Positions 33,780 through 45,964 of a DNA stretch of 64,000 nucleotides are shown one piece after another. The stretch comes from Halicephalobus mephisto (Eukaryota; Nematoda; Chromadorea; Rhabditida; Panagrolaimidae): contig SWDT01000105.1 in the NCBI GenBank assembly GCA_009193035.1, positions 62,001 to 126,000 of the forward strand. Direction: 5' to 3'. A program made the translations under genes and the position numbers. The notes under the pieces are model-generated. The model did not search any database and was not told the origin of the DNA. It was given only the letters and a program-made list of their open reading frames with translations. Position 1 is the first letter of the stretch. Each line of letters starts with the position of its first letter.

Positions 33780-34470
33780 TAGTAAAGCCTCATGTTAATC
33801 TTATCTCTCTTGTTCGATTTTACTGATTTTTGACTCAAATAAGCTTCTTTATTTTTCTGGAATTTTCGTGTCGAAAGTTCTGTCGCATTCCGCAGTATGT
33901 GTAGTTCTTCTCATTTTGTTAAGATTTAGAATTTCTTCTTTATTGTGTTTTAAATATTTTACAAAATATAAAACGATAAAAAAATAAAATTTGATATATC
34001 AATTTTATCCTACTCAATCTTGCTCATCTTTAGATTCGAATAAGTTTCTTCATTTTTTAGGAATTTTCGTGTCGAGAGTTCTGTCGCATTATGTAGTATG
34101 TTTAGTTTTTGTTCGATCAGAAATTACAGCTTTTTTATTATTTTTTAAATATTTTACAAAATATAAAACGATAAAAAAATAAAATTTGATATATCAATTT
34201 TATCCTATTCAATCCTGCTCATATTTAGATTCGAATAAACTTTTTTGTTCTTCAGGAATTTTCGTGTCGAGAGTTCTGTCGCATTATGTAATATGCGTAG
34301 TTTTTGTTCGATCAGAAATTACAGCTTTTTTATTATGTTTTAAATATTTTACAAAATATAAAACGATAAAAAAAATAAAATTTGATATATTAATTTTATC
34401 CTGCTCATATTTAGATTCGAATGTTTCTTCATTTTTCAGGAATTTTCGTGTCGAGAGTTCTGTCGTATTC
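33780..34470. repeat. 195-bp tandem repeat, three to four units
   Basis: Units contain aaatttgatatatcaatttt, catatttagattcgaataa, aggaattttcgtgtcgagag and agttttgtaaatattttac-like ends. The plus frames at 33991 and 34186 are offset by exactly one unit and are repeat translations. Confidence 0.9.
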
Positions 34471-34639
34471 CGCAACAACCTGGAGTTGTTAGTTCCTGGA
34501 TCCAAGACAAATTAGTCCTTTTCGCGATTATTCCCGGAACTGACAATCCAAAAATATTTTTTAAATAACTTTCGGCCATCACGCAAATAACTACATGTTC
34601 TTCGTTCGGGATAAAAAAACACAAGTTAGTCGGAAAATT

Positions 34640-35140
34640 ATTTTATTATTTTTTTTAAAATAATTTTATTTTTTTTTTTTAAATAATTTATTTTTTTTTA
34701 AAATTATTTTTTTTTTTAAAATTATTTTATTATTTTTTTGAAAAATAATTTCCCGTTCGAGAGCTGTTTAATAATTTTTATTTTTTAAATTAAAAATATT
34801 TTTTATTTCAAAATATAGTGAAATTTTTTAAGATTCTAAAAATATTAAAAATTTTGATCGAAATTTTTTAATTTAATTAAAAACTACATTTTTATTAATT
34901 TTTTCATATATCAAAACTTTGAAAATTTGTAAAAATTTGCAAATTATAAAAATTAATGAAAAATGAAATAATTTCGATAGACATTTATTTTTTATTTTTT
35001 ACATTTTTAATTTTATTAAATATTATTTTTTCGTACTTTTTTAACATTAAAACATAATTATGAAGAGGAACTTCTAGAAATTCAAAAAAACAGAAATTAA
35101 GAAAAAAATAAAGTAATTTTCATTGACACTTTAATGTTTC
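34640..35140. other. A/T low-complexity DNA
   Basis: Runs of T8-T14 alternate with aaaattatt. No gene or clear tandem unit was seen. Confidence 0.5.
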
Positions 35141-35149
35141 TCACTTTCC

Positions 35150-36185
35150 TGTAAATTCAGTCAAAATATAATTTTATTTTGTTTTTCCATATATGAAAAC
35201 ACATATAATTACATAGAGGAAGTTCAAAAGGTTCCAAACATGTAAAAATAAACAAAAAAAATTCAGATTATATGTGAAATTTTTATGTTTGAAATCATTT
35301 CTAATTTCGCCAAAAATATAATTCTTTTTGTTTTTCCATATATGAAAACACACATAATTATATCGAGGAAGTTCAAAAGGTTCCAAACATGTAAAAATAA
35401 ACAAAAAAATTGAGATTTTACTACAATTTTTATGTTTAACATATTTTTAAAATTTTGCTAAAAATATAATTTTATTTTGTTTTTTCATATATGAAACCTT
35501 ATATAATTACGTAGAGGAAGTTCTGAGGATTCTAAAAACATAAAAATTAATTAAAAAAATGAATTTTTATATAAAACTTATGTTTAATGTGTTTTTTAAT
35601 TTTACCTAAAATAAAACTTTATTTTTTTTATATATGAAACCTTATATAATTACGTAGGAGACCTTTGGAAGATTTAAAATACATAAAAATAAATAAAAAG
35701 AATGATATTTTGCGTAAAGGTTTTATGTTTCATGTTTTTTAATTTAACCAAAAATAGGATTTCATTTTGTGCTATGATATTTGAAAACACACGTAATTAT
35801 GTAGAGGAAGTTCTGAGGATTCTAAAAATATAGAAATAAGCGAAAAATATTGGAAATTTTATTACAATTTTTATGTTTAACATGTTTTTGAAATTTCGCC
35901 AAAAATGTGATTTCATATTATTTTTTCATATATGAAAATTCCCATAGTTACGTAGAGGAAGTTCTGAGAATTCTAAAAATATAAAAATAAGCGAAAAATA
36001 TTGCGAGTTTACATGGGATGTTTATGTTTAACATATTTTTTAAATTTCGCCAAAAATGTAATTTTTTTTGTTTTTTCATATATGAAAACTCATATAACTA
36101 TGTAGAGGAAGTTCTAAAGATTCTAAAAATATAAGAATAAACAAAAAATAATGGAAATTTTATTACAATTTTTATGTTTGAAAAT
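35150..36185. repeat. About 150-bp tandem repeat, seven units
   Basis: Each unit has tttttccatatatgaaaaca, taattacatagaggaagttc, a variable gttccaaac or gattctaaa core, and acaatttttatgtttaacat. Divergence between units is moderate. Confidence 0.9.
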
Positions 36186-36500
36186 TTCAAAAATAATAAT
36201 ACTCGTCAGACGACTCCCGAGCGGAAAATTTGGCTTCTCAGAACTATTTGTCAAAGTAATCTGAACTTGTATCTTTCGAATAATACTTAGTAAGTTCTCA
36301 TTATCCGGATAAATCCTGCTTACCGTAATTCTTCCTTGTTGACTTTTGTGATTTTTGATCTTTGGGATGTTTTTCTGAATTTTGTTTAATTTTTAATTTT
36401 TGCAATTTTTACATTTGAAAAAAAACAGATTTACATTTTGAATAAAAACAAAACTTGTTTGAAATTTGATTTTTCGAAAATCTGTTAATTTTTAAAATTT
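36186..36500. other. AT-rich spacer before the assembly gap
   Basis: No gene was seen. 36200-36360 is of mixed composition (cgtcagacgactcccgagcg) but has no coding frame of note. Confidence 0.4.
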
Positions 36501-36522
36501 NNNNNNNNNNNNNNNNNNNNNN
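36501..36522. other. Assembly gap (22 N)
   Basis: Twenty-two unresolved bases within A/T repeats. The true length is unknown. Confidence 0.99.
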
Positions 36523-36639
36523 TTATTTTTTTTTGAATATTTGTCGTTTTTTGAAAATCATTACTCATATTTCAGTTTTTTTATTTTTGTTTATTTTTAG
36601 TTAAAATTCCAAAATTAAACTTTCCAAAAAACCACAATG

Positions 36640-37240
36640 ACGTTTTTAATTAAATTTAAAAAATTTCGATGAATAAATTTTAAAATTTAATTTTATAAAT
36701 TTTCGAAATTTAATAAAAAATTCTAAACTTCCTAATTTTCGAAATTGTCTACATTCTAGTAAAAACATTTGAGAAATTTTTAGAATCTAATGAAAAACTT
36801 TAAAATTTCTAAAGTTTTTTGAATTTTTGGAATTTTTTAAAATCTAATGAAAAATTTTTGAATTTTTTAAATTTTCTAAAAAGCTTTTGGAATTTTCTAA
36901 ATTTTAATAAAAATGTTTTTAGAATTCTGTAAAATATAAAAAGTTTCTGAAATTTTCAAAATTTTAATGAAAAAATTTAAAAATTTTTTAGAATTTAATG
37001 AAAATTTTTGAATTTTCTGAAAATTCTAAAGTTTTTTGAATTTTCTAGAATCCAATAAGAACATATTCGAAATTTTAGAATTTAATGGAAAAATTTTAAA
37101 ATGTTTAAAAAATTTCTGAAATTTTTTAAATTAAAATTTTTTCGAAATTTTTTAGAATACAAGATAGATTTCTGAAATTCTCTTCAGTTCTGTAGATGTT
37201 TGGAATCTTCCAGAATCTCAAAAAGGTTTCTGAAAAAATC
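36640..37240. repeat. Degenerate short tandem array (gaattttttagaatctaatg)
   Basis: Irregular units of 25-40 bp combine aaattttctgaaattttttag and tctaatgaaaaa. There is no coding signal. Confidence 0.65.
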
Positions 37241-37499
37241 CAATTTTAAATGTTTGTGTCGAAATAATTCCATAATAACGTTCATCTCTGGTTTTTTAAC
37301 ACCATAAACACCCTAATTGGCATTCGTTCGGTCTTTACCAAGAACTCAAATTTAGCGATAGTTGTACTTTGAAAAGATTTAATTTCTTTATTTTTGAGTT
37401 TTCCAGAATCCGATAAAGGATTCTGAAATTAAAAATTTAGATATTTTTTAGAAATTTGCGAAAATTCGAGTTTATAAAATTAAAAAAAAATTAATTTTT

Positions 37500-38020
37500 A
37501 AATTTTAATAAATATGCAAAAAATTTTAATTAACATTCGGTTCACTCTTCGCCAAAAATTCTAATTTGGCAATGTTCACAGTTTGCCAAAATTTATTTTT
37601 ATTTTTAAAAATTCCTAAAACGAAAATTTTTATTTTTAAAAATAATATGAAAATTTTTAATTGGCATTCGTTCACTCTTCGCCAAGGATTCCACTTTGGC
37701 AGTGTTGACAGTTTGCCAAAATTTATTTTTATTTTTAAAAATTCCTAAAACGAAAATTTTTATTTTTAAAAATAATATGAAAATTTTTAATTAGCATTCG
37801 GTTCACTCTTCGCCAAGGATTCCACTTTGGCAATGTTCACAGTTTGCCAAAATTTATTTTTATTTTTAAAAATTCCTAAAATGAAAAATTTTAAATTTTA
37901 AAAAATAATATGAAAATTTTTAATTGGCATTCGTTCACTCTTCGCCAAAAATTCTAATTTGGCAATGTTCACAGTTTGCCAAAATTTATTTTTATTTTTA
38001 AAAATTCCTAAAACGAAAAA
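37500..38020. repeat. TTTGGCAA family: about 125-bp tandem repeat, four units
   Basis: Units carry taattggcattcgttcactc, ttcgccaaggattccacttt, ggcaatgttcacagtttgcc and tatttttatttttaaaaatt. Partial copies lie at 37310-37375 and 52990-53045. An inverted solitary copy lies at 32347-32440. Confidence 0.9.
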
Positions 38021-38640
38021 TTTAAAGAATTTTTTAAAATTATTTATTTTTAATTCTTTAAATTTCATTTTATTTTACTTTTGAAGTGATTTTCAAAAAT
38101 TGAATACAGATTCTGAAAAAACATTTTTTGAGTTTTAAGACCAGCTTTGATTAAAGATCATTGAAATTCCGAGTATTCCTAAAAATAAAGTTAATTACTA
38201 AAATCCTTCATCCTTTTTGACCGTTTGGCCAGTCAGAATTTCTATAACATCATTTTAGAAAAGTCAAAAAAAGACATGGATAACTTATTAAATCATCCCT
38301 GAAAGTTTCTCCAAAATGTCAAAAAAATTGAGATTTTTCATTTTTTCTTACTTTTTGGTTATTTTTATTTTCTAATTTTTCTATTTTTTTAAAATTTTGA
38401 TTTTAAATTTTTTATTTTTTGAAATTTTAAAATTTAAAAAAGAAATATTTTTATTTTCAAAAAATAGAAAATTTTTAAATTTTTTTTGTTTTTTTTTTAT
38501 TTTTTAAATTTTTAAATTTTTTTATAAATTTTTTAAATTTTTAAATTTACTGTTTTTTTAAATATTCGTTAATTTTGTTTTTTTAAATAATTTATAATTA
38601 ACAAATTTTCTAAAATATTCTTGAATTTCTTAAAATTATT
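38020..38640. other. A/T-rich spacer
   Basis: 38140-38300 has mixed composition without a gene signal. 38330-38620 is nearly pure A/T. Confidence 0.45.
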
Positions 38641-38779
38641 AATGTTTCGATTATTTTTTGAAAATGAGGAATTCCCCAGGGACCCTTTTGAAGGTTCATT
38701 TCAGCGGAAAGATGGTCTGTATTGTTTATTTTCCGAACCTTTTTTTTATTCTTGTTTCAGTCGGCTTCCTGGAATACCA

Positions 38780-39310
38780 GGGCGTTTCATTAGCCAATCC
38801 AGGTTGTTGACAGATACGTTCAGAAGTAACCTCAGGGTTTTTTAAAAAGGTTGAATTAATAGATATTTTAAAAATTAAAAAAAAATTAAAAATTATTTTT
38901 ACAGTATAACTTAGAAGTAACCTCAGGGTTTTTCAAAAAAGCTGAATTAATAGATATTTTAAAAATAAAAAATAATTTTTACGGTATAACTTAAAAGTAA
39001 TCTCAGAGTTTTTCAAAAAAGACTAAATTAATAGATATTTTAAAATTAAAAAAATTAAAAATAATTTTTACAGTATAACTTAAAAGTAACCTCAGGGTTT
39101 TTTAAAAAGGCTGAATTAATAGATATTTTAAAATTAAAAAAATTAAAAATAATTTTTACAGTATAACTTAAAAGTAACCTCAGAGTTTTTTAAAAAAGCT
39201 GAATTAATAGATATTTTAAAAATTTAAATTTATTTCTACAGTATAACTTAGAAATAGTTTCAGAGTTTTTCAAAAAGGCCGAAATAAAACATATTTTACT
39301 TTTAAAATTA
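38780..39310. repeat. About 95-bp tandem repeat, six units
   Basis: Units carry aagtaacctcagggtttttt, gctgaattaatagatatttt and aatttttacagtataactta. Weaker echoes of tcaggggt continue to about 39620. Confidence 0.9.
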
Positions 39311-39839
39311 AAAAAATTAAAAATTACTTCTACAGTATAACTTAGGGAAATCTTAGGGACATTTAAAAAAGTCAATAAAGTACTGTATTTTCTACTCTAA
39401 AAAATATTCAAATTTTTTCACAAAACTTAGAAATAGCCTCAGGGGTCCTTGGAAAATTAACGGAGTACTGTATTTTTAATTTTTAAAGTTATTAAAATTT
39501 TTTATTATGTAATTCAAAAAAATCCTTAAATTTAAAAAAAAAAATTAATCAAATAGTATTTTTAATTTTCGAAATTAGTTTTTTCAACAATATAATTTAG
39601 AAATAGCCTTAGGGGTTTTAAAATGACAGGTCGAAAATGTCGAATTTTATTTTTAAATTTTTTTAAAATTGTAATTCAAAAAATTTTCAAAGTACTTCAG
39701 AAAATTCATCAAATGTCGTTTTTTTTAATTTTATAAATTTAAAAAATTTTTTTACCGTATAATTTTTTAAAACTCCTTAAAAATAATTTTTAAAACTTCT
39801 TAAATAATTTTTTTTAATTTCAAAATATTAAAAATTATT

Positions 39840-40400
39840 CAATTTTTTTCTGTTATGTATCTCAAAAAACTCCTGAGGGCACTTTACAGAACTTTTTAAA
39901 TAATATTTTTGTATTTTTAAAAATTCCAAAATATTAAAAATTATTCAAATTTCATCCTACCGTATACTTTTGAAAACTTTTTGAGGGTATTTTACAAAAC
40001 TTCTTAAATATTATTTTTTTAAAAATTATATAATACTTTAAAATTATTTAATTCTTTTCTACCGTATACTTTTGAAAAATCCCTTGAGGGTACTTTACGA
40101 AACTTTTTAAAAAATATTTTTTTTAAAATTATATAATACTTTAAAATTATTCAAATTTCTTCCTACCGTATACTTTTGAAAACTTTTTGAGGGTACTTTA
40201 CAGAACTTCTTAAATAATATTTTTTTAAAAATTATATAATACTTTAAAATTATTTAATTTTTTTCTACCGTATACTTCCAAAAAACCCTAAATATACTTT
40301 ACAAAACTTTCTAAATACCATTTTTCTGAATTTTAAAATATTAAAAATTATTCAATTTTTTCTACTGTATAATTTTAAAAACCTTAATTTTTCTGTAATT
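39840..40400. repeat. About 115-bp tandem repeat, four to five units
   Basis: Units carry ctaccgtatacttttgaaaa, ctttttgagggtactttaca and aacttcttaaataatatttt. Confidence 0.9.
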
Positions 40401-40669
40401 AAAAACTTCATTTACCGTACATTTTTAGAATTTTAAAATATTTCGTGATTATTTTGAACTTATTTTTTACAGTCTATTTTTGAATAAAAATTTTTATTCA
40501 ATTATTTTTTATTTTTTTCCGATTTTGCTTTTTGAATTTTTTTCGAAAATTTTTTCATTCAAAATTGAAAATAATTTTATAAAGTTCATTTTCGACTTCA
40601 AACTCGGCCAGTTACGAAAATTTTTAAAAATTTTATTTGTCAATGAAAACATTTTTTAAAAAATGCAAA

Positions 40670-40890
40670 ATTAACTCTCGTCGCGAAAATTTCTAAAAAT
40701 AAATATAAATATATTTTTATTTCTAAATTTAAAAATTTTCGAAAATGAAAATAAATATAAATATATTTTTGTTTCTAAATTTCTAAATTTAAAAATTTTT
40801 AAATATAAATATAAAAATAAATTTATTTTTGTTTCTAAATTTCTAAATATAAAAATAAAAATAAATTTATTTTCGTTCCTAAATATGAAT
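40670..40890. repeat. Short A/T repeat
   Basis: Three units of aaaaataaatttatttttgt plus ttctaaatttctaaat. The 77-codon minus frame here is a repeat translation. Confidence 0.8.
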
Positions 40891-40899
40891 CGAAATCTG

Positions 40900-41410
40900 C
40901 TCAAAAATAACTTTAAAAAACGAGATCAATTTTCGCTGTGAAAGTTCCAGAAAATTATCATGATCTTGTTTGTCAAAAAATACAATTCGAATATGAAGTA
41001 AGTTTTTGATACGAAAATTCCTAAATACCGTACTGAATTCATTTATTTATCAGTAGAAGTGGAATTCCACTATGAAATCAATATCAAAAGTAAAGGAAAT
41101 TCTCGACACGAAAGTCCCTGAGGACAGTAACAAGTTTTTTGTTTTATTGATGAAAGTCGAATTTCCCTTTACAAATATCCTAAAAACTAAGATGAGCTCC
41201 CACCACGAAAGTCCCTGAAGATTAATGAAATCCTTGGCCGTCAGTAAGGACAGAAATTTATTTTAAAAATTATTTATTTCTCAGTATGATTAAAAGGTTA
41301 TGCAAAAAAATAATTAAAAAATGACATCAACTCCCACCACGAAAATCCCTGAAGACTAATTCAGTCTTCTAATTTACTATTGAAAGTAAAATTTCATGTT
41401 AAAAATCATT
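40900..41410. other. Spacer with dispersed cacgaaa-cct phrases
   Basis: Contains three copies of cccaccacgaaagtccctga-like sequence among AT-rich DNA, and no gene. See the dispersed-motif finding. Confidence 0.45.
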
Positions 41411-41414
41411 TATT

Positions 41415-42110
41415 TAATTACATGACAATTGCCGGCTGTACGATAATTACTACTCACTGGTAGTTATCTTTTAGAGGTAGTTATCTCCTATTGACAGTTA
41501 TCCCCCTACCAACAGTTACTTTCCACTAGCAGTTATCTTCTAGAGGTAGTTATCCCCCATTGACATTTACTCCTCACTGACGGAAGATCCCTAGTGATAT
41601 TTTGTCCACATTGACAGTTACTCCTCCATTCATAGTTATCCCTACCGACAGTTACTTCCCACTGACAGTTATCTTTTAGATGTAGTTATCCCCATTGACA
41701 TTTACTCCTCACTGACGGAAGATCCCTAGTGATATTTTGTCCACATTGATAGTTATCCCTACCAACAGTTACTCCCCACTGGCAGTTATCTTTTAGAGGT
41801 AGTTATCCCCCTATTGACAGTTACTCCCCACTGACGGAAGATCCCTAGTGATATTTTGTCCACATTGACAGTTATCCCTCCATTCATAGTTATCCCTACC
41901 GATAGTTACTTCCCACTGACAGTTATCTTCTAGAGGTAGTTATCCCCTATTGACAGTTACCCCTACCGACAGTTACTCCCCACTGGCAATTATCTTTTAG
42001 TGATATTTGGTCCCCTTCGACAATTACTCCCTAGAGATAGTTATCCCTTATCGACAGTTACTCGCCACTGACAGTTATCCTTACCGACAGTTACTCTCCT
42101 TTGACTCGCA
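41415..42110. repeat. Minisatellite of gacagttactcccc units with higher-order structure
   Basis: About thirty-five variant units of 17-25 bp (gacagttactccccact, ggcagttatcttttagagg) are grouped into a larger unit of about 140 bp. The larger unit includes gacggaagatccctagtgat and attttgtccacattgaca and occurs three times. Confidence 0.92.
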
Positions 42111-42159
42111 CTAGTTTCCAAATTCTTTTTAAATCAATTTTTTTGAATAAAAATTAATT

Positions 42160-42960
42160 TCAAAAATGATCTAAAAATAAACCAAAATTTATCACGAAAA
42201 TTCCTAAAAAATTATAAAAAATTAAATTTCTTTATAAAAATTAATTTCAAAAATGATCTAAAAATAAATCTGAATTTTATCACGAAAATCCCTAAAAAAC
42301 TATAAAAAATTAAATTTTTTATTTTAATTAAAGTTTCAAAATTGGCCTAAAAATTAAATTCAATTCTCACCGCAAAATTTTTAATAATTTCAATTTTTTT
42401 AAATTCAAAATTGATCAAAAAACTTAATTGAACTTTTTTTTTCGAAAATTCTCAGAAATCATAATAAATTCATTTTTCTCATCTTAATGAAGATTCTTAA
42501 AAAAAATTATTTACTTGCGAATAGGAATGAAAATTCATTTTTGAAGCAACCTTGAAAGTAAAATGAAATAAACTTCCGCGATGAAAGTCTTTCGAATTCA
42601 TAATAAATTTGTTTTTTTCTCATTTTAAATAAAAAATTTGTTGTAAAAAATAATTTTAAAAACAAATCAAATTTGATTCTCACCGCGAGAGATTTTAAAA
42701 ACTACAGTAACTTTGTTTTTTTTATTTTAGGTGAAATTATTTTAAAAAATATTTTAAAAATCATATTTAACTTTCATCGCGAAAATTCCTAAACTACAGT
42801 AACTTTGTTTTTTTAAATTTTAGGTGAAATTATTTTAAAAAATACTTTAAAAATCGAATTTGATTCTCACCGCGAAAATTCCCAAACTACAGTAACTTCA
42901 GTTTTGTCTACCATAATCAAAACAATTTTTGAAAATACCCTAAGAATCCAATGTAGCCTA
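42160..42960. repeat. Degenerate A/T arrays with ctacagtaact
   Basis: 42670-42910 holds three units of about 105 bp (aaactacagtaactttgttt, aggtgaaattattttaaaaa, ctcaccgcgaaaattcc). 42160-42480 shows weaker repeats. Confidence 0.75.
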
Positions 42961-43004
42961 AAACTAAAACCAATTTCGATTTATATTGTTTTTAGTTATT
43001 TCCT

Positions 43005-43362
43005 ACCATTACACAAAAAAGCGTAATGTTTGGCACAGTAATAAATACAAATCGTCACTATTATTTTTTAATTTTCGTCACTATGAAATTTCAATCTTCA
43101 CCATTATTAAGTTTTTAATTTTCGCCACAAATATCAAAATTCTTAAAAATGTGACGATTATGTTAAATTTTTACCATAAATATCAAAATTCATAAAAATG
43201 TGATGATTGTGTCACATTTTTATCATAAATATCAAAATTCTTAAAAATGTGACGATTCTGTTAAATTTTTATCATAAATATCAAAATTCTTAAAAATGTG
43301 ACGATTGTGTCACATTTCGTAATTGTTATAGGACCAAAAGTTATGCTTTTTGTGTGTCCTGG
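43005..43362. mobile_element. Candidate MITE with imperfect terminal inverted repeats and internal 54-bp repeats
   Basis: The left end acacaaaaaagcgtaatgtt and the right end (reverse complement acacaaaaagcataactttt) are imperfect inverted repeats. The interior has four units of about 54 bp with atttttatcataaatatcaa and aatgtgacgattgtg. The right end overlaps an exon-like minus frame, so this may instead be coincidence. Confidence 0.35.
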
Positions 43363-43741
43363 ATTCCTGTACTGTAAGCAAAATCCGTTGTAAAAAAGTA
43401 CTCCGTCAATCAAGTCCTGTGAAAAAACATAAATTGTAAAATTTTTCATTTTCTAAATAAAAAAATATTTCGAAAATTTTAAATTTTAGATTTTTGAACT
43501 TTAATTTTTAAAATTTAAAGAATTTTCGATGGATTTATATTTTTAAATATTTTATTTTTTTTTTACTATGACTTCGTTTTTCCAAAGTTGTCAAGTTCAG
43601 AAATTTGTTTTCTTCATCTTTGGACGTTGTCCAGACTTTCCCAGAATCTATCCCGTTCGAAAATAACACTCCAGTCCGTTTCGTGAAATCGTGGGACAAG
43701 TGATATTTGATGTTGTTTTGGTCAATCTCACAAAAGATCAT
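43330..43741 (-). pseudogene. Two coding-like exons, unassigned (possible relic gene)
   Basis: On the minus strand, an ATG-initiated frame from 43741 starts MIFCEIDQNNIKYHLSHDFT and runs to about 43560. A second open frame follows the good acceptor ttttttcacag and starts DLIDGVLFYNGFCLQYRNPG. I could not find a donor that joins them in frame. The second exon runs into repeat DNA. Both have codon-like composition in an otherwise A/T-only area. No family is recognised. Confidence 0.25.
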
Positions 43742-43779
43742 TTTCCAGATAAACAGTAAAACCCAAAGTTAAAGTGAAT

Positions 43780-44165
43780 AAAAGTCTCATTAGGGCACTA
43801 GAGTACGGAATAATAAAAACGAATAGGGTACCAAAGTATAGAGAACTATGCTACCAGGGTATAGAATACTATGCCACTACAATATAAGATGTAAAGTACC
43901 GGAATATAGTGTACTAGGACGTTAAGGAATCAGGGTATAAGATAGTAAGATGTAGCATATAAAGTATTATGTTATTAGGGTAGAAAATACCAGAACATTA
44001 GGGTACTGGAGAATATGACAAAATAGTAACCTACTAGAGGATAGAACACTGATGTTATGCCACTATGCTATAAAATTTAAATTACCAGAATATAGTGTAC
44101 TAAGGTACTAGGTTAATCAATTACTAAATAGTAAAGTATTAAAGTACAAGGGTACTGTAATCTGA
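43780..44165. repeat. Degenerate gtactagggtata-type short repeat
   Basis: Loose repeats of 15-30 bp (agggtaccaaagtatagaga, tatagtgtactaggacgtta) have a composition unlike the surrounding A/T arrays. Confidence 0.65.
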
Positions 44166-44359
44166 GGACTTTTTAATTTTTCTGAAATGTTTCAAAATTT
44201 AGTTTTAACTTTTTCTTTGTTTTTTAATCTTCCGAAGAAAATTTGAAATCATATTCATTAATTATTGAGGATTTCGAAATAATCCTTCGTGGTTCCCTAG
44301 AGATTGTCTCGAAATCTTTGTTTTCAGTTTGGAAACAGTAAATAGGAATGGTAACGAGG

Positions 44360-44900
44360 GTACATATAAAAAAGGCACATTAAAACGGCTTTCATGTGTC
44401 AAATACACTACTTTATATACCTGTACGTTAAACACAACACGTTGGTATTATATTTAACGTATCGATGTATTGAATATAGCATATTCGGTAAATCAGAGCC
44501 GTTCTAACATGTCGATATATTGTATACTGCACATTAAAATGGGTATATTAAAAAGACTAACATATCAGACTCAATGCATCGATATGATATTCATAAATTA
44601 ATATATTGAATATAACATATTTGGTAAATCAGAACCGTTCTAACATGTCGATATATTGTATACTGCACATTAAAATGAGTATATTAAAATGACTAACATA
44701 TCAGGTACATTGTATTTAATACATTGATACATTAAATACGATTCACCGATATCCTACTAATGAATTAATATATTGAATATAATGTATCTGATATATCAGA
44801 GCCGTTCTAATGTACTAGCACATTATGTACAATGTATCCGATATAAACTCAATATATCAATACATTGAATAAAATATATTCAACAAATCAAAGCCGTTCT
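44360..44900. repeat. About 165-bp tandem repeat with atcagagccgttctaa
   Basis: Five occurrences of an (g/a)ccgttctaa core are flanked by tcgatatattgtatactgca and aatatattgaatataacata. Units are rich in short palindromes (atatat, gtac, cgatat). Confidence 0.8.
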
Positions 44901-45920
44901 AATGTATCCATTTTTATGTGCAATAATACTTTTTTATTTTCTCATTTCAAACTTAGCAAATCACATACTATTGGAAAAAACCAAACATTTCTAAAAAACC
45001 GTCTCAACGCGAATTTTCGGACCTGTCTAAAATCGTTCAAAATTTACAAACTTAGATAATTTTAAATTTTATTAATTAAAAAAAATTCTGGAAATTTACA
45101 TGAGATTCTAGAAGATTTCAGAATTTTTCATTGTATTTTTAAAATTTATTAATTTTTTAAAATTCCAAAAATTTGCATAAAAAAATTTAAAACTTTTTTA
45201 TTCCAAAAAATTTTCAAAGATTTTTATTAAATTATAAAAAATTATAAAAATTACAGAATTTGAAAAATTTTGAATTAAGTTTTAGTTTTTTTAAGAACTT
45301 CAAAAAGTTTTCAAATTCTTCAAAAACTCCAAAATTTCCCATGGGTTTCAGGAAGATTTCAAAAAATTTCAGATTTTGGAACAAATTCTAAAAATTTTGA
45401 ACTTTTAAAAATTAAAAAAACTTTGAATTTGAAAATTCTAAAAATTTTAAACTTGAAAATTTTAAAAATTTAAGAATTTTAAAAGTTCTAAAAATTTTGA
45501 ACTTTTAAAAATTAAAAAAATTTTAAATTTGAAAATTCTAAAAATTTTAAACTTTTGAAAATTCTAAAAATTTTGAACTTTTTAAAAATTTGAATTTTAT
45601 TATTTTATAAAAATCATTTTTTAAATATATTTAAAAATACTAAAAATATTTTTTTCAAACATATTTGAAAATTAATAAAAACCTCTTTAAATTATAAAAT
45701 TTATTTTTTTCAAAAATTTAAAAATTAAAGCTTTTTTAAATTTCCGAAAATTAATATTTTTTTTAATTTTTGAAAATTAAAAAAATTATTTTTTTTCGAA
45801 AATCCCCAAAAATTAAAACCCTTGTTCAAAAAAGTGTAAATTGTATTTTTTACATTGTTTTTTTTAAATTATCGTTTTCGCCAAAATTCATTAAATTAAT
45901 TTTATTTAAAATAATTTTTT
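44900..45920. other. A/T low-complexity DNA upstream of the receptor gene
   Basis: Short degenerate repeats of aaaattctaaaaattttgaa lie at 45400-45600. Promoter elements of the receptor are not evident. Confidence 0.5.
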
Positions 45921-45964
45921 CAGGAAAATTCGACAATGATGTTATTCAAGTAAATTTCGACAAA

